Source: Undibacterium sp. (GTDB lineage Bacteria > Pseudomonadota > Gammaproteobacteria > Burkholderiales > Burkholderiaceae_D). From it: 6,146 bases of DNA. Location of the stretch: the NCBI GenBank assembly GCA_019752975.1, contig JAIELM010000513.1, forward strand, positions 1-6,146. Reading direction: 5' to 3'. Each line of letters begins with the position of its first letter. The stretch's first letter is position 1. Below are positions 5,298 to 6,146 of the stretch, piece after piece. The position numbers were made by a program, and so were the translations under genes. The notes under the pieces were generated by a model. It was not told where the DNA came from and searched no databases. It was given only the letters and a program-made list of their open reading frames with translations.

Positions 5298-6146
5298 ATG
5301 TTTAATCGAGATTTTTCACTAGGCGTGTCTTCGACTTTATTTGAGTGTTGGTGGCGTATTTTCGGTCAGTTTTTCCGCTTGAGAAGCGCGCCCACTATCA
5401 TCTCACATCCTAGGGGGAAATCTCGATTCAAAAGCGAGGGATGGTCGGCGAGCATCTTGCTGTTGATGGCATTGCTCAGCGCTTGTGGTGGTAGTGTTGA
5501 GAGTAAGATCAAGGAAGGTAAAAATCCAGCGACCAATACCTATCAAGCCAAACCTGCCTGCGCTGCGAGCAGTCCGTATATCTTAATGGTGAGCGATAGT
5601 GATGGCGTCAATCCGCAACAATTGGAGACGATGTTATGTAGCTTTTTTTCCGCTTATCCAAAAATTGTTCTAGCCTTAAATCCACGAGCAAAAACCACGG
5701 TACATTGGGTGTTTCAAACTCAGCCTGATATCAATGCCTCGGCGTGGACTTTGGATGATACGGTTTATTTCTCTAAGCCCTATTTGGCTAGCCATCTCAA
5801 TGATACCGATTTGGTGGTGCATGAATTGACTCATGTTGTTCAATGGAGTTTGGTGGGATTTACACCACGTTTTCTTGTTGACGGGATTAAAGATCCTAGC
5901 TTGAAAGATATCACCAAGTTGGAGTTGACGGGAGCAATGCCACGTTGGATCATTGAAGCTACTGCCGATGTGATGCGTGATACTTACGGGCAGCATAATA
6001 AGGAAGCTGGTTGGGCTTTACCTAGCGCTTATCAATATGGTCAGCACTATTTGGGTGGGTACGAAGAAGCTGCTGCTTTTTTTAAGTGGATAGACCTACA
6101 TTATCGGATGAACCAAACCTCGATTAGCCTAGCACTTTCTAATGCC
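5298..6146 (+). CDS. BSP-family (PF04450) zinc metallopeptidase lipoprotein, 3' end missing
   Basis: The frame is open to the right edge: 283 codons if started at ATG 5298. The mature region carries the zinc motif in VVHELTHVVQW (His175, Glu176, His179) and then MPRWIIEATADVMR (Glu220, Asp224). It continues with a YQYGQHYLGGYEEAAAFFKWID stretch split around residues 236-258, the usual order of the basic secretory protein peptidase family (plant and bacterial secreted proteins). The hydrophobic segment ILLLMALLSAC ends in a lipobox with Cys63, followed by Gly-Gly, so it is probably an outer-membrane lipoprotein. The start is uncertain. ATG 5298 has only a weak GGTGG (5290-5294) at 3-nt spacing. 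ATG 5265, one base past the preceding stop, is in frame without an SD. ATG 5441 has a better SD-like sequence but is out of frame. Residues 3-44 lie within the 129-nt repeat, giving an abnormally long N-region. Family assignment is solid; start and C-terminus are not. Confidence 0.85.
   Translation, partial: MFNRDFSLGVSSTLFECWWRIFGQFFRLRSAPTIISHPRGKSRFKSEGWSASILLLMALLSACGGSVESKIKEGKNPATNTYQAKPACAASSPYILMVSDSDGVNPQQLETMLCSFFSAYPKIVLALNPRAKTTVHWVFQTQPDINASAWTLDDTVYFSKPYLASHLNDTDLVVHELTHVVQWSLVGFTPRFLVDGIKDPSLKDITKLELTGAMPRWIIEATADVMRDTYGQHNKEAGWALPSAYQYGQHYLGGYEEAAAFFKWIDLHYRMNQTSISLALSNA
5302..5430 (+). repeat. MITE-like repeat, short copy (B), overlapping the start of the BSP gene
   Basis: Left end 5302-5323 and right end 5409-5430 are inverted repeats matching at 18 of 22 positions, including the perfect 11-bp pair AATCGAGATTT (5304-5314) and AAATCTCGATT (5418-5428). 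The segment aligns without gaps to the reverse complement of 1843-2022 over 5302-5374 and 5378-5430, with 3 nt in place of the 54 nt in the middle of the longer copy. About two thirds of the mismatches are transitions, as expected of an old, decaying repeat. The left end also matches the + strand left end at 1843-1864 at 19 of 22 positions. At 129 nt it is a whole number of codons and is open in the BSP gene frame, whereas the longer copy has an in-frame TGA at the corresponding place. Confidence 0.75.

Noticed and set aside
5264..5301. Intrinsic terminator after the dihaem gene
   Set aside because: T-rich runs are present but no GC-rich hairpin precedes them. Termination here cannot be supported from the sequence.
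5441..5494. ATG 5441 with an AGCGAGGG SD-like sequence as the start of the BSP gene
   Set aside because: It is out of frame with the peptidase and reaches a stop after 17 codons.
5676..5996. 106-codon open frame on the - strand
   Set aside because: It is antisense to the BSP peptidase domain, whose HELTH and family motifs show that the + strand is the coding one.

Overview
The window is a 6.1 kb stretch of bacterial chromosome with every recognisable gene on the + strand. The base composition looks moderate (below 50% GC by eye). A c-type dihaem protein and several Lol-type lipoproteins point to a Gram-negative proteobacterium. The protein style would suit an Oxalobacteraceae-like betaproteobacterium, but that is a guess.

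Layout. (1) 1-909: the C-terminal three quarters of a PHBH-type FAD-dependent monooxygenase, cut by the left edge. Its stop codon lies inside an 8-bp tandem repeat. (2) 910-1055: a short gap with a candidate promoter and a 16-bp operator-like palindrome. (3) 1056-1826: a 256-aa lipoprotein of unknown function. (4) 1827-2143: a gap filled largely by a 180-bp repeat with imperfect terminal inverted repeats (1843-2022), followed by a leader with a strong Shine-Dalgarno. (5) 2144-5263: a 1039-aa lipoprotein combining two tandem discoidin (F5/8 type C) domains, an unassigned middle domain and a dihaem DHOR-family domain with two CXXCH haem sites. (6) From about 5298 to the right edge: a lipoprotein of the basic secretory protein (BSP, PF04450) metallopeptidase family with an HELTH zinc motif, cut by the edge.

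The main unexpected result is a pair of related repeats. The element at 1843-2022 and a segment at 5302-5430 are diverged copies of one family in opposite orientation. They align without gaps over a 73-nt and a 53-nt block (87 of 126 positions identical by hand count). The second copy lacks about 51 nt from the centre, where the first copy carries a perfect 20-bp palindrome. Size, terminal inverted repeats and central deletion resemble the build of neisserial Correia elements, though the sequences do not look related. The shorter copy is 129 nt, exactly 43 codons. It lies in frame at the very start of the BSP gene, so the unusually long N-terminal region of that lipoprotein appears to be repeat-derived.

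Functional reading. Three consecutive genes encode predicted lipoproteins without Asp after the lipid-modified Cys, so all three are probably outer-membrane anchored. Discoidin domains suggest binding of glycans or cell-surface polymers, the DHOR part suggests a periplasmic or surface redox reaction, and the BSP part suggests proteolysis. That they act together is inference from adjacency only, since the gaps around the repeats may separate transcripts.
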